From contig JAODUP010000143.1 of the NCBI GenBank assembly GCA_025642065.1, positions 480,001-544,000 of the forward strand: a stretch of DNA of 64,000 nucleotides. The letters are read 5' to 3'. The notes beneath the pieces were generated by a model that did not search any database, had not been told where the DNA came from, and was given only the letters and a program-made list of their open reading frames with translations. This DNA comes from Paralvinella palmiformis (lineage: Eukaryota; Annelida; Polychaeta; Terebellida; Alvinellidae). Position 1 is the stretch's first letter, and the number at the start of each line of letters is the position of its first letter. Shown here one piece after another: positions 13,554 to 28,754 of this stretch. The position numbers were made by a program, and so were the translations under genes.

Positions 13554-14542
13554 GTAGTGTTATAATGTAGTGCTATAATCTTGACTATCATCAAAAATAT
13601 ATATGAGTGACTATATTATCTTGAAATGTTGGTTTTAAGAATATCCAACTGTGAAATGAAGCATGTTCTTTTAGCATTAACGTTTTAAATACTAACTCAG
13701 ATGAACAGATCAGATTATTATGCAAGTTTTTAAAATGAGTCCACGTTCAGATCGTGTGACGCAAGAGTGTGTCTATAATTTAACACTTAAGTTGGTTGGT
13801 TGTGTAATTGATATAGTTAGCCAGGTATATGGCAGAGAGGCGACTCCGAGAAACATCCCACAAATACAGTTATGAGCCAGATTCGAACCCCGAACATTGA
13901 GTCTTGCAACGTACAACATCGTAGGTGGCTGAGCACGTTAAATGGCGCTGCCGTCTTCATTGAATTAATTAAAAAGCGAGACGTTAAAGACCCTCTGAAT
14001 ACGTAATACACTCTGGCAGTGACCACCCTCGGTGGTATTTCGTTTCCATCTTTTCGCACTGCTCCACTGTGAGTTAAGGGGGGGGGGGTTAGAACAACCA
14101 CTCAATAAACAGGAAAACCCTTATATGTGAAACACGTCAGTAATCCTGTATAAGTATATTGTGAATAAATAATAAAAAAATTGTATTTATGTGTTCGAGG
14201 AAGAAATATATCTGTTTTTGAGTCTTCTATCTTATTTAGAATTATCATGACCTGACCATGACGTCATACAAAAGCAAACATTTCCTGGTAAGGGCGAAGA
14301 CCAGTGTTTTTACAGAAATCCGAGGCTTTGGATTTAGCTTGTTTTACGACCCGAACGGCAGAATTTATATCAGTTTGAATCCTTACTTCACAAACAAGGT
14401 ACGTTAGGGGTTGTTTTGATAACTAAAACTGCACTTAATAGGATATTTTGAAACACAATGGGAATGTACAGAATTAACTCACATTAGACCAAAAGCAGTG
14501 TTAATAGTAATCGTAGTAGTAGAAATAATACTAATAACAATA

Positions 14543-14605
<63 letters not shown>

Positions 14606-15872
14606 GCTAGTGTGGCATTGCTTTATGACTGTCTTTTATTAAGGGTAGTCCCAATATTAAATCTCGAGAAAGGCATCTGGATTAAACTTATTATGCGTTG
14701 TTGCTCTGAGTTGCTAGCCAATTTGATTTCAACTAGACAATACCAATATCGTTAATTATATCTGACAGATACAAGGCTTATGTGGTAACATGAATGGAGA
14801 TAGGAAGGACGAATTTATGTCTCGTGCTGGAATAATTGAGAACGTCTTGAACTTCGCTTATTCCTATTCAATGTGTTCATATAACGCCAGCAAGGTATCC
14901 GACGCCGACAGATGTTCTTATGTCAGTCATTACGTAAGTATCGAATTAATCATCTGCGCATAAAATCAAAGACATTTCCATTGCCCCCCCCCCCGTGGTA
15001 TAATTGGTAGCGCGTTGGACCACATATCACTAACACCTGCGTTCGAATCTCGGCGTGGTCCAATCTAAAGGGTGTTTCATCTTTATGTTCGCTTCATCAC
15101 CTTTGGAGGTCGCTCGGCCCATTTAGCCTACCGTGTGCACAAAAATGGGCGTAAAACACCAATCATCATCACAGCTGGAGATGGTTGTAATAAAAGCAGT
15201 TACCAAGTTCTATGTTTGCGTCAGAACTGAACTCGTATGGAATTCACGAAGAGTATACTATTTATCACGTACATACAGATTTTATTTGGATGCACTAAAG
15301 ACGCTATTGAATGCAAATACACATAAACTATTCTGCCTTATACGACCACCTACCTTTGACAGCATGTCCCTCCAATTCACCAAATCCCCGATTTAGATAC
15401 ACCGACACTTACGCTAAGATATGTTGCGTTTAAACAGTCCTGGAGACTTCCCCGAAGATGGCGGCGTTTCAAGAGATGTTTCACTTTAAACTGCTAACAT
15501 GGGGTGTGTTTCATATAATTTTGTTTACCGACAGGATCAGCGAGCGATAGAGACCGACTGCAAAATCGTCGGCGACGGCTCGATATTTGGCCGATGCGTC
15601 GATAACTTAGAATGGGGCAAGTTCCGAGAGTCCTGTAAGTACGACATGTGCGCTACGGGAGATGGGCGCGACGACGAGAAGACTCCTGTCTGCCTGATAA
15701 TGGCAGCACTGGCTCACGAGTGTTCTCTGATCGGATTCGAAGTTGACTGGCTTTACCATTGTCCTGTTATATCATCGATGTGTGAAGGTACCTATCGGTC
15801 TTTCTAAGCTGACCGTGATACATGTAGGAATGTATGTGAGCACAGAAAGATTTTATAAGGCGCATCCTTAGG

Positions 15873-15959
<87 letters not shown>

Positions 15960-16615
15960 CTGTACTGAATACATGTGCTTAAATGTTTATACAGCCCCTG
16001 TTTAGGTAAATACGTGACTGTACGCATTTATCAGTGTGTGTGTGTGTGTGTGTGTGTACGCATATCGGCATGCCGCTATTGCATGCCTAATATTGAATAA
16101 GCACTATTATTTGTCATTTAGAACTGATCGGATACTCTTGTAGAGTTAAAGGTATGCAGTACACAGAAAATGTTCCATCTAGTATAACCTGTCAGGTATG
16201 TTAGTCATATTTTATTATCTTAATCGTTTTCATGCACCAACAACGTATAAATAATTAGATAAGGTGTGATAAAATATATTTAAACATATTTGGCATTACA
16301 GGACGTTGAAGATGGTGCTATTTGGACAGGCAGTCAATCGCACATTTCAGGTTGTGTGTGTCCATCTAACCTTTTACTGGATCACAAAGGGGCCTGTGTA
16401 CCGATACAAAGATGTACTTGTTTCGACAAACAAAACCTTGAAGTGTTTCAAGCAGGAGACACGACACAAATAGGATGTGCTGAGTGGTAAACAGCTTACA
16501 ATACTGAGATAATTCTTCAATCGGTGTCATTCAGACATTGATCTTTTGTTAAGTGATTGAACGGGTTGTTTACCCTAGGAGTTGATCACACCTGGATTAT
16601 ATATTGCTGAGGGGG

Positions 16616-16649
<34 letters not shown>

Positions 16650-17625
16650 GCCAAAATTTCAGTTTTTAACGTGGATGGCAACCTCAAATAAGGGAGACGC
16701 ATATGGTCTGTAATTTATAGCTTCCCAACGGATTCTAATTTTAAATAAATTTAGAATATATGGCATATTCGCTGGAGAAAACCTCCTCGTACTATAGTGC
16801 CACGAACGAGGCGCGATCCCGCGACTTCTCCCACAGAATGACCATAACCATAGGTAAACAGTCTCACGCTCTACCCATGAGGCCAAAGAGGCGGTGTATG
16901 CGTGTGTGTGTGAACACACGCGCGCGCAACCGGCTATAAATATGTATGCTTGATTGTGACGTCTCGATTGGAGTACTTTAGAGAATATTCCTACGAACCT
17001 ATATAACTGATTGGATTGGAAGGATTTCCAGATCCCTCGTCAGATGCGACACTATTAATGTTGTTGCGTCTTGTTGTTATCTGTACTAAGTAGATTATCT
17101 GTAAGAAGGCATCTTCTTTGGTGTATTGATATCTAACTACCCCCCCCCCCCCCCCCTTCAACTCTTCCAGCCAATGTTCTAACGGGATCTGGGATTGTGG
17201 TGCTGAGGACTGCGCCGCCAACATAGCATGTCCCCAGAATCAAGTATACAAAGATTCTATGAAAGTCTGCGGCAGAACGTGCGAGACATTTGACTGGGAA
17301 TGCAGTGCTCCAGAAATACCGCATTCCGGCTGTACGTGTACTGAAGACCTTGTCAAGGGACCTGATGTAAGCTAAACCGTAACAACTTTCTTGCTAAATG
17401 GAATTGTCTTTCCCTTGAACTGTTTCATACATTCTGCAATACTTCCCCGAGTTGTACACGAATATATGCTGATTTTAGGGAGTCTGTGTGGAGCCAAAAG
17501 AGTGTCCTTGTTCATACAATGGAAGAAGATACAAAACTGGTGACGTCGTGAATATTGGCTGCAAAATCTTGTAAGATCATCTTCCTTCATCTCCCTATTT
17601 GTTTGTTTCCATAGTTGATTGATAC

Positions 17626-17669
<44 letters not shown>

Positions 17670-17943
17670 GAGAGAGAGGGGGGGAGGAGAGAGGTATAGT
17701 GTACAAATTGGATTAATTTCTCAATCCATGCTGAAAAGCAGCTTAATGGTCAAATGTTGTCACACTATGCAATTAATGTAAAGTGTGTTAACACTCACTG
17801 CAAAGACTGTTAGCAATGGCCAAATTCTCTTGTCATTCATCCGCTCTGACAGTATCCACTGTGAAAGTTATTTGGAGGGGGTGGAATCAGGAGGAAAACA
17901 CCAATTTCTTGTACCACTTGTTGTGTGAACTGAATAAATAAAA

Positions 17944-17996
<53 letters not shown>

Positions 17997-18694
17997 GTTT
18001 GATAGTTCTAATGTACAACTATGTTTATGCATTGCAGTACATGCAGAAGTAGAAAATGGATCCTACGTGATGAGGAAAATTGTGCAGGTAACTACTTATA
18101 TTTTACCTGTGCCTATCGTTTACTTAACAAAAAGCTGCATAGATGTTAAATCAGTAATATCCAACCTGGAATGATGACTATATATCTAACAACAGTGAAT
18201 CGAATCTGACGCTGTTTTCCGTTTCAGGATTGTGCTGGGCATCCGGAGATCCACATTATCAGACTTTTGATGGCAAACGATATAGCTTCATGGGTAGCTG
18301 TGAGTACATCCTCGTCCAACACACATCCAACCTCTTCACCGTCACGGCAGCCAATGAACCGTGTGGTTCAACCGGCGTTACGTGCACGAAACACATAATT
18401 ATATCTGCCTTTGGTGATACATTTCAGTTGATAAAGGGATTAGGCATAAAGGTAAAACCGAAACTGGATAAAACTTCTATATTCTATATTTTCACCTCAC
18501 TCTTTTGGAATGATTCCAACCATTCAGTGAGAAAAGGTCCCACGTAAAATCAATTGTAATTTAATCAGAAACATTGCATTGTACCTGGACTATGAGTTTG
18601 CCCAACCTCTGTACTAGGTGCGCCACTGAACTCGATTCTTTTCGAGGATATTGGCGCAATAGAAGTTTTGTAATTATTATTATTATTATTATTA

Positions 18695-18727
<33 letters not shown>

Positions 18728-19758
18728 ATAGTAATAGTATTATTACTACTATTATTATAGTAAAATGTCAGAATATAATATGACGCTATTTTTTGTATTT
18801 ACAATTTCACCAAGTATTAGAATTAACCCATACCTGTTGTATATACTTATCAGGTATTAGATGGCACGCTAGTTAATTATCGCAGTGTCGTGTCTCCTTC
18901 ATATCGTAATTGCCATTTTCAAGATTCGCTATTCCCCATTATCTTAGGTTAATGATGAACCAGTACCAGAAAGAAAACTGGTCATCGCCGATGGCGTGGA
19001 GCTTGCCGTGAACACAATATTTGTTACACTGTTCTTCGAGAAAATTGGGTTAACTCTGATGTGGGATGGAGGTAAGAATGAATGCTTTGACCTTCGTCTG
19101 TACTAAGACTTCTGTCCATTCCGACGCACGTACATGTATTGAATGAGGTCTTCATCTTCTCGGGCGTCGGTATTTCAACTGTACTTGAACTGTATTTGAA
19201 CTATTTTGAACCAACCAGGTATTCGTGTGTACATCTTTCTGTCCATTCGGCATAAGAATAAAGTTCGGGGACTTTGCGGAAATTTCAACGACAACGAAGA
19301 CGATGACTTCCACGACTTACAGAGCGGTTTGATCGTAAACACTCCAATGGAATTCGGCAACATTTGGAAAGCTGTTCCTTCGTGCCCGGATCTAGCCGGT
19401 GATCAGGATTACGATCCCTGTTTGGTATGATTTGTGGGATGCGTTTCCTTTTTTCCCATTTTTAATGCTAAATCGCATAAATGTCGATTATGATTTCTCA
19501 CCATTTTCTTCCTGCAGATCAACCCGGAAAGGAATCCATGGGCTCTGGATCAGTGTCGTATAATAATTTCAGGAGACGCGTTCAAAGAGTGCCGAGAGAA
19601 AGTGCCAAATTATCACGCTTACTACAAAGATTGTATGTATGATTCCTGCGGGTAAGCATACGTTATAATCTTTATAGTTTAAGAATGGTCATAAATGCTG
19701 ATGCTGATGTTAACTTAATGTGTGCAATTAAATGTTATATAAATAATTACAAAGGCTA

Positions 19759-19803
<45 letters not shown>

Positions 19804-21059
19804 AAGTAACTCGTTCTGATTGTAATTGAACAGAAAACACTAAATCCTTGTGTTTTGGGATACTATTGCACGTGTGAAAATAAATATAAGGAACCAATAA
19901 TATTTATGTGAAACAGCACTTTATAATAAATATAAAAGTAATATCGGGATTATAAGGGAACTTATGTTATGAATCACAACCCCACATATAAATGCATCTG
20001 CTGGTTCTCAGGGGTTAATGTTAGGTAAAACCAATGATTGATTGTACATTGTCTAGAAGATAAAGTCAGTTATTCACGTTTATTATTGAATATTCCGAAT
20101 ATTGGTAAGTCCCGTAGTAATTATATATTGTATATGCTTATCACTTGGGTTTGGTACGTATTTATTATAGAAATAGACTATCAACATGGCAATAACTCAG
20201 TCTTTTTTCTTGGTTATTCGTATAAGCGGTATGTTTAGTTTCGAATGTCACCACTTTGTACCTAATATCATCTGCCTCAAACTAAATGAAACATGAATAC
20301 TGTTTGGAATTTATGGCATCTGTTTGGCCACATTCGTCATTATACAGATGTGATTATGGAGGAGACGCGGACTGCATGTGTGCAGCGATTGCTAATTTTG
20401 CCATGGAGTGCAACACACGCGGTGTGTACGTGAAATGGAGGCAGCAAAAATTGTGCCGTGAGTAGGCCGATTGTGACTTAGCCAACCAAAACGCTGTAAC
20501 AATAAAACGTTTACCAATCTAATTACCTTAAAGTTTAAGACATCGCCTGGAAGTTTATATAACTGTCAGACGAAGGCTGGCGTAGGACAATAAACCCTTT
20601 TCTTTAAACAGCCCTCATGTGTACTGACGGAACTGAGTACAGGGCATGCGCTTCGCCATGTGAACAAACTTGTCGAAACGTGGGGAACGAAACAAATAGT
20701 TACTGTACGGATACCCAATGCATTGAGGGATGTTTCTGTCCAGATGGAGAGATATTGTATGGTCTGTTATAGTCTTCTAATAACCTCAAGCTACTTTTTA
20801 CGGCTGCAGAATAATTCGGCCATTTTAAAGCTATATTTTTCTGTATTATTGTACGTTTTTAATTATTTCTAAATAGGCTAAATAGATTAAGTCCTTCGGA
20901 GAATTGTAAACACTTATCGTAAGTCATTATATGTTTACTTTCTTGATACGCAGATGGGAGGTGCATAACAGCTAAGGATTGTCCATGCTATTACGACCAC
21001 CAGATGTATCCCAAAGGCACAATACTATATAATATCAACTGTCAAAATTGGTGAGTTGG

Positions 21060-21109
<50 letters not shown>

Positions 21110-22888
21110 CGTGTGTGTGTGTGTGTTTATAAAACGTTGTTTTCTTTATGCATATCTCTTTCTACATGAACATCCAGTCGAGTACACTTATCTGTATTTT
21201 AGAATACACGCATGTACACACATACACGTGTGCGCGCGTGGACACAGATATTCGTACAATATATTTGTATGTGTATGTTTCTGTCATGTTTCTCTATCGT
21301 AGCACGTGTATTAATGGCCGATTTGAATGCGTCGGAGAAGAGTGTGCTAATATCGTGTGCGAAAAGGATTCCTTCAAGTGCGATGTGAAAAGGTGTATCC
21401 CTCGAAATTACGTCTGTGACTCAATGAAAGATTGTCTGGATGGCACCGACGAAATCAACTGCAGTACGTATCTTTAACAGCTACATCATACCGATTTCAA
21501 TTACTGGTGAACAATAATTGTGTATTCGCATCCTTTTAATTTCACCAATTCTACGTATCCAAAAATCCCTAAATAAGATCACGCCATGAATGAGAGGATG
21601 GTGATGACGATTGATGTTTTACGGCCACTTTTATGGACACGGTAGGCTAAATGGGCCGAGCGATCTCCAAAGGTAATGGATCGAAGTGAAAGATGAAACA
21701 CCCTTCAGATATCCCCATGCCGAGATTCGAACTCAGGTGGTAGTGATCTGTGGTACAGTGCGCTATCAACTGGACCACGGAGGCGCCCTCCGAATGAGAG
21801 GATGATACTTATTTCAGACCAACAATCTACTTGGCAATGTTATCATTTTCTTCCGGCGAAGCTTTAGATTTTATGTGGACGTTAATTGTGCGGGAAATTT
21901 GATGGAATTGTCAAATTTAAGTCGAATCAGCAAAGGGCAAAGATCAAACGTGAAACTTACAAACAAATTAATTATGCCTAAACGTGTATTATTATATTAT
22001 CGTGATAATAATTATGGATGTTCGTGAAATTCACTGGAGATGTAACCGTCTCCATCAGAAAAACACAAACATTAATGGACGATGGTATAAATGGTTCTTA
22101 ATCGATGGCACTTTATTCTATAGGGTGTGCGAGAATATGGCGCGCATTTCAGGAGTTAGATACCCGTGTTTTTTGTTTGTTTTTTAAACAGACTTGGAGA
22201 ATGTTTATAAATATTTTATTACTTTTGTTTAGATTTAATATGCACTGGATACTGTTGCTCTAAGTTTATGCTTTCACGCATTAAAGTCGCCAAATCACCG
22301 AAATAAATGGGTTCTTTCTCCTTGTTGATCAATGTTTATTTACATTGGCATCCTCGCTTTATGTTTTCTGTGCAAATTATCACGACCAAATAGAATTGAT
22401 AGGAAATAGGGTAAGCGAAAACGATCTGCATGAAATCCACAAAATTTCTTTTCTGTGTAACTAATTCCGTACAGGAAAGGGGTCAATATTTTACAGTAAA
22501 GCTCCAAGAAGGGCTACAGGTAATAGACCACCCGAAACCTAAAACATAAATCAACAGGAAACCATTTATTTTGAAGATTTGACCTCGAATGTGATGCCTG
22601 AAGCTTAGATTATTTGAAATGCATCTTTGGATATTACCTAAAACAGAAAACTATTATTTCTGACTTGGGTCAGTTCCAAGATTCTATACACGATCCAGTA
22701 TTTATAGATTCCATTAGTTCTTTAACTGTAAGTTGTTTAACATTCCAGCTTTTGTGTGCAAGGCTGGAGAATTCCAGTGTTCTACCGGACGTCAGTGTAT
22801 CCCAGAGAACTTCCGGTGTGATCGTGTAGCGGACTGCAGTGACAACAGCGATGAAATAGGCTGTGGTACATACAGATGTGTTAATATT

Positions 22889-22919
<31 letters not shown>

Positions 22920-23656
22920 AAGAATAGTACACTACTACTATTACTACTATTAGTATAACTACTATTACTGCTACTACTACGACCGCTACCTGTGGTTGTG
23001 AGATGTGTTTCCCTAGACATTCACACCTCGGCAATATGTCCCAGGTGTGACCAGTAACGAGGGAAAACAACTCTCAACTAAATAACTCAACTACTGCTAC
23101 TCTTTCTACTACTATACTACTACTAATACTGCTATTGTTATTACTACTAGTACCACTATAATAATAATAATAATTATTATTATTATTATTATTATTAAAC
23201 AGGAGCTCCTGTATGTGACGACCAACATCAGTTTACGTGCGACAACGGCTTTTGTATACCGCGTTCATTCATGTGTGATGGAAATAACGATTGTGGTATG
23301 AACGATAACTCCGATGAAGCGAACTGCGAAGGCGAGTATTTCTCTTTTGACAGACCAACGCACGTCATATTTTACCTGTGTTATCTCTGCACCTTGTCGA
23401 CCATGATCAACATAGATAACATCAGATTATGACCTAACAGAATCGTGTATCGTCTACAGGTGTCTGTAACAGCACGACACTGTTCAGATGTGATAATTTC
23501 AAGTGTATTCAGTATATCTACGTATGCGATGGTCACGACGACTGTGGCGACGGAAGCGATGAAATTGACTGCGGTATGTACATCTTCCTATATTGTGTAC
23601 ACGCATTGTTTACATAGTTTTGCGGTCATTAATCTGGGAATACATTAAGACTACAC

Positions 23657-23687
<31 letters not shown>

Positions 23688-23734
23688 TACTGGTGTTGAT
23701 AACATAACATAAACATATTTTGTCTAAAACCAGT

Positions 23735-23773
<39 letters not shown>

Positions 23774-23943
23774 GTGTGTATATATGTGTGTGTGTGTGTG
23801 TGTGTGTTACAGTTATTCTGTATAATCAGGTAATGTGTATATTACGTGAAATTTTCAAGTAACGTGTATTAAATCTCAGTTACCAGTACACCTATTACAC
23901 GTATGATCAGGTAATATACATATTACCTGATCTATATAAACGT

Positions 23944-24012
<69 letters not shown>

Positions 24013-25310
24013 AAAATTATAGTTTCGTAAATGGTACATGATAAAATTATGATAAAAGTTTATAGCTCAAATTATTTAAAATATCATTGCGACATTCTAG
24101 ATCTAGAATCTCTAATCTGACTTACTATAGGCCTCTTTGACCAAATACTCGATATTATGCGCACAAGTAAGCTGTTACACCAAGATTATTACTTACTATT
24201 TTAAAATTTGTGTACGTTCACGTTTTCAACTCTATACTCTCAGTGAAGGGCGATGTTTAACCTCAGAGTTGACCTATTCACGTCTATCTAACGGTCTGTG
24301 TTTTTAAAATGTTTATGTTTACAACCAAAGTTGGAATTTTGCTACTTAGAATGAACAGTTATAGATCTGTCAATTAACTCATCATAAGGCTGTGGTGCCA
24401 ATATTCTAGCAACCAACCAGAAGTTATATTGGTTGTCAAAGCAGTATATTTCTAACAATTTAAATCTTTAATCAACACAGAAAAAACACGAAATAAACAA
24501 AACATAGTCTTTACATTTTTCTTACCGGCAACAAGTACCTTTCGCTTCCCGTTTGTTGGTTGAACTTTCTCCGATATACTCATTGTATCTTTCCTGAAAC
24601 ATTTCGCATCCAGATGGTTTTGAATTTGTGGTAGTAGTGCCTCGGATCAGAGTAGTTAACAATAGCGCTATTTTATCGGCAGAAAATCGGTCGGCTACTT
24701 TGGTTTTGGCGAAAAAAGTGGCCTAGAATGCACTAAATCCTCCATTTCCGAAAACTTGTTCAAGGGAGAGTCTCTAAGGCTCCATTCCAACGGAGAAGGG
24801 CCACTACTTTGTTAATGTGACTACAACTACCCCACGGCCACCCCTCAATACCCCCCCCCCCCACCCCGTATCCATATGTCCCTCCAGCAACGCCGTGTCA
24901 ATCCGGCGCGGTGTTTTTACAGGCCACCACAGGTGAGCTGCTGCCTACTTTTTGTAAGGGGTTGTCTACACTATTCCCTACTAAAAAGCCTGATTAAGTA
25001 GAATTAGTATTGTTATACAGGAGGGCATTTTCAAAAGTCAACCGTGCACAAGAGAGTTAATGGAAGTTAGTGCTAGAATGAGACTCTTGAATTGACTCTT
25101 GGAAGTTGTACACCTAGCAGTGGCTTTACGACATGTCTTCCCTTTAGAGAGTTTGTTTCTTCACCAGTATCGTGATCTGAATATAGCGTTGTACGTGCGC
25201 CGGAACGTTGAACTCAGCCACTAATTAATTGGTGAATCCAGTAATGAAATTAGGTCAGTTCAATACAGATTTCATATTTCAAACTAAACCTAGATAATAA
25301 TAATAATAAT

Positions 25311-25352
<42 letters not shown>

Positions 25353-26326
25353 CATGGCGTTAGGAAACCTTGACTCAACCTATTTGTAAATCGTTTTTCT
25401 GATCAAATAAAAACAAAAAGCATATATACTATCTAATTCGGGAACTGTAATATTTTAGCTTTTACCACGAGTACGGAACAACTGATCACATCGGAAAGTT
25501 CACAAATCCAGGAAGACATTAATCAACTGACGACAATACTAAATATAGACTGCATTTTGTTTTTAATTCTGAATTAATTCTGTATGAGATTGAGAGACAG
25601 TGAAAACGGGCTTAAGAATACCTTAGTTCTTAGCGCAGGTGGCGATCAAATCGGTTTATCCGAACCGTGATATTATGAGAGAGTAACAACATTTTGTAGT
25701 ACGTGGATAGCTTAGTTTATATGGAATTTCTAGGCCTAATAATCAAGAGCCGCGTAAAAGAAGTATAAGCAGTCATATTTACGAATATTCGGTTCTTTCT
25801 GTTTTTACTCGATGTTCCTGGTTAGTAAATCTCTATTTTACCCAATCAATATATGTACAATTTTGGCATGGCCATTCTTCAATTCAACTCGGTAGCTAAC
25901 ATTTTATTGAGTTGGGTTGTGTATGTGACATCACAACTCTATGTAGGGCTGTATATGGATTATTCTAATGTATTGCGTTATCAATTGCTGCTGATGCAAC
26001 TGTACCACTGACGCTGAGATGTGACTTCTCTAGAATTCGCCATCCTGTTGTATGGAATGCAAACTTGAACTACTCGTATCCGTTATGCACCATACCTTTC
26101 GTTTCTTTGATCACCTGCTGATGTACTTCCAAGGGATTCCCTTTTAAATGCTGCGCCACTGATGAATTTGTTGTGTTTATGTTTTATTTCGAGCAATTAT
26201 TAACCCTTCAAGCAGCGTATTCGGTGTTACATCAAGAAACAACGCCAGAAAGTATACACTTTTATTTCAACGTCCAGCAGTGGTTTTGGCTTCGCATCAA
26301 ATCTACTGTAGTCCATGTTATATGTA

Positions 26327-26378
<52 letters not shown>

Positions 26379-26968
26379 TCTGCGCCGGCTGCTGGGATAT
26401 ATTAGATTTTACTTTCATTATTTTGGCGCATATTAATCTTAATCCACATTTAAACTTGTTGTTCGTTGCATCGAAGTGACGTGGAACAAACTACTTAGGA
26501 GCAGGTAGTCAATAGCAAAACAAGAGAAGGGTAGCTTACGTTTATTTGCTTTAAATCTAATCAACTGCAGTAAATGCTTTAGTACGAACATTTGAAGATA
26601 AGTTAAGACCCAATACGGTTATCTTATTTATTCCAGTATTATATAATACTATTCTTAAGCATGTTTTATTGTCCCGCCGTCAGATATTTGTAAAGATATG
26701 CACATAGCTGCAGACAAAGATGATTACGTTGAAATTTCTCCACACATGGATGCCAGTCCATTAGAGGGTTCTAGGCAGCTAGTAGAGGTTCCACCTGGAA
26801 CCGACGTAAACTTTACGTTACCTATAACCATCAGACTTCTGCGCATTGGGTTCCAGGTTCAGGGTTCTAAATCTATTATAATAAGATTCATCGCTGAAAC
26901 AGACGACAAAGACGTTGTAAGTTTGCATGCTAAATCATAAAGTGTGTGTGTGTGTGTGTGTGTCAGTG

Positions 26969-27013
<45 letters not shown>

Positions 27014-28710
27014 ATGTTTTGAATATTTCATGTGAATATATCTTCAAAAAGTAGATTTTTCAAAAATCAAAGTTTAAGTTAAAGCAGCACCGGAATTTTA
27101 TTTGCGTTAAAAGATTCATAATATTTCCTTCTGTTAGGAAATTAATCAGATCGGTCAAGAGTTGTATTAATTAATCGCTTCATGACTAATATCCTATATT
27201 AGCATGCCAATCAGATATGACAAATCAATCAGAGACTAAAGAATGATGTTTTCAAAAAGTGGGTATTCTTTTCTGCGTATAAAAGTTCAGTTGTTGTTAT
27301 TTAGGTTCATGTGATGAATCCAAGCAATACGTCAAGGTTAGGCTACGTCAGCCATGACTTTGGTGACGGTATAACTGCTTCAGGAATAAGTCTTTCCTTT
27401 ACAAAAGCCAGCGAACAAAGTCGTGTAATTCTCGCCGACGTATCAATAGATGTCTGTTACAGAGAACGTAAGCCGATCTCAGTAATGTTGTGTTTTTGTT
27501 GTTAACGTCATCGGTGCTGTTGTTTTGTATCTGTTCCTTTATTTTATTATGTTTACGATTAGACTGAAATAACACTTACGTGTCCGTTCACCAAATTAGT
27601 GTTCAAAATGAGATACGAAACATATGTTAAAACAAGATTCGGTGCTAATTGGCTTATTGTAGTGGTCGTCATAACTTCCTTATTTGGTCCTAATCACGTT
27701 CTTGCTGAATAGCAACCGCCTCTGGCATTACCAACTGCTGCTATTTTCGACACTTCTAGCTATATGTGAGGAAATCCACCTCGACGTGGACAGCTATAAT
27801 GCAGTGCGCATCACTCCGCCAGTAGATGCCATTCCATTAGAAGGCTCTGGAGAACAAGCACACATTCCGCCAGGATCTTCAATAAATTTCACGTTCGGCG
27901 AAATAGCTCACCTCGTCCGAATCGCCTTCCAGCTGCAAGGCGCCAAGAGTGTCACAATCACGTTTATTGACGAAGATCAGGCTACGGGAATAGTAAGTTT
28001 ATTAAGACGATTAAACAAAATCTGTTTAAAGGGGTCTGAAGCTTATAAGTAGTTATATTACACATGTCAACAACATTGTTCTTGAACCGCAAGCAATTAC
28101 CGAGGCCAATAATACGTTGGTTAGAATTGGAAAAGAAAACGATAATAGTGTTCAAATAAAGTAAGGGACTTCGTGCTTTAAATTTACAGCGCAGATCGAT
28201 TGAGTTCGAAGTCATTGGCCTAATCATTTGTCATTCGAATGAATAATTTTAATTTTCTTTAATTTCTACTTAGAAATATACGCTAAACCAAGAAAAGCCG
28301 TCCAGATTAACGTACGTAAGAAAGGAGTTCGCGCATGGCGTCAGTGCTTTGGGGATTTCACTATCTTTTGAACCCTACAAACTGGACAACGTCATTACTT
28401 TGACAAACGTAGCTATGGATTACTGCGTGAAAAGGGGTAAGTAGTTAAAATAATATCTTCCAATGGGAACGTGTAATTTTACATTCCTATCAATGAATTA
28501 AGTAAAATTGTCCTGAAACTGAATTTGCTTTTAATACAAATACCAACTAAAAATATGCAAAGTACATACACGCACGCACACACATACACACACAGAGGGG
28601 GGATAGGCAGAGAGAGAGAGAGACCATTATAATAAACTAACATACTTGAGTATGAGCGAACTTAAATGGTTACACAATTAAACTATATTTTCAACACACA
28701 CACACACACA

Positions 28711-28754
<44 letters not shown>

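Larger units (their letters stand above)
23574..26683 (+). other. Long intron 33, otherwise non-coding
   Basis: This 3.1-kb intron separates the LDLa block from the repeated unknown domain. It contains a MITE-like element, several (AT)n and (ATT)n tracts, a C-run at about 24850, and the 67-bp copy of exon 40. No further exon was recognised, though a short module between LDLa4 and exon 34 cannot be excluded. Confidence 0.5.

Noticed and set aside
15133..15396. Plus-strand ORF of 87 codons in intron 16
   Set aside because: It overlaps the tail of a SINE and has no domain, and the phase-consistent exons on either side leave no place for it.
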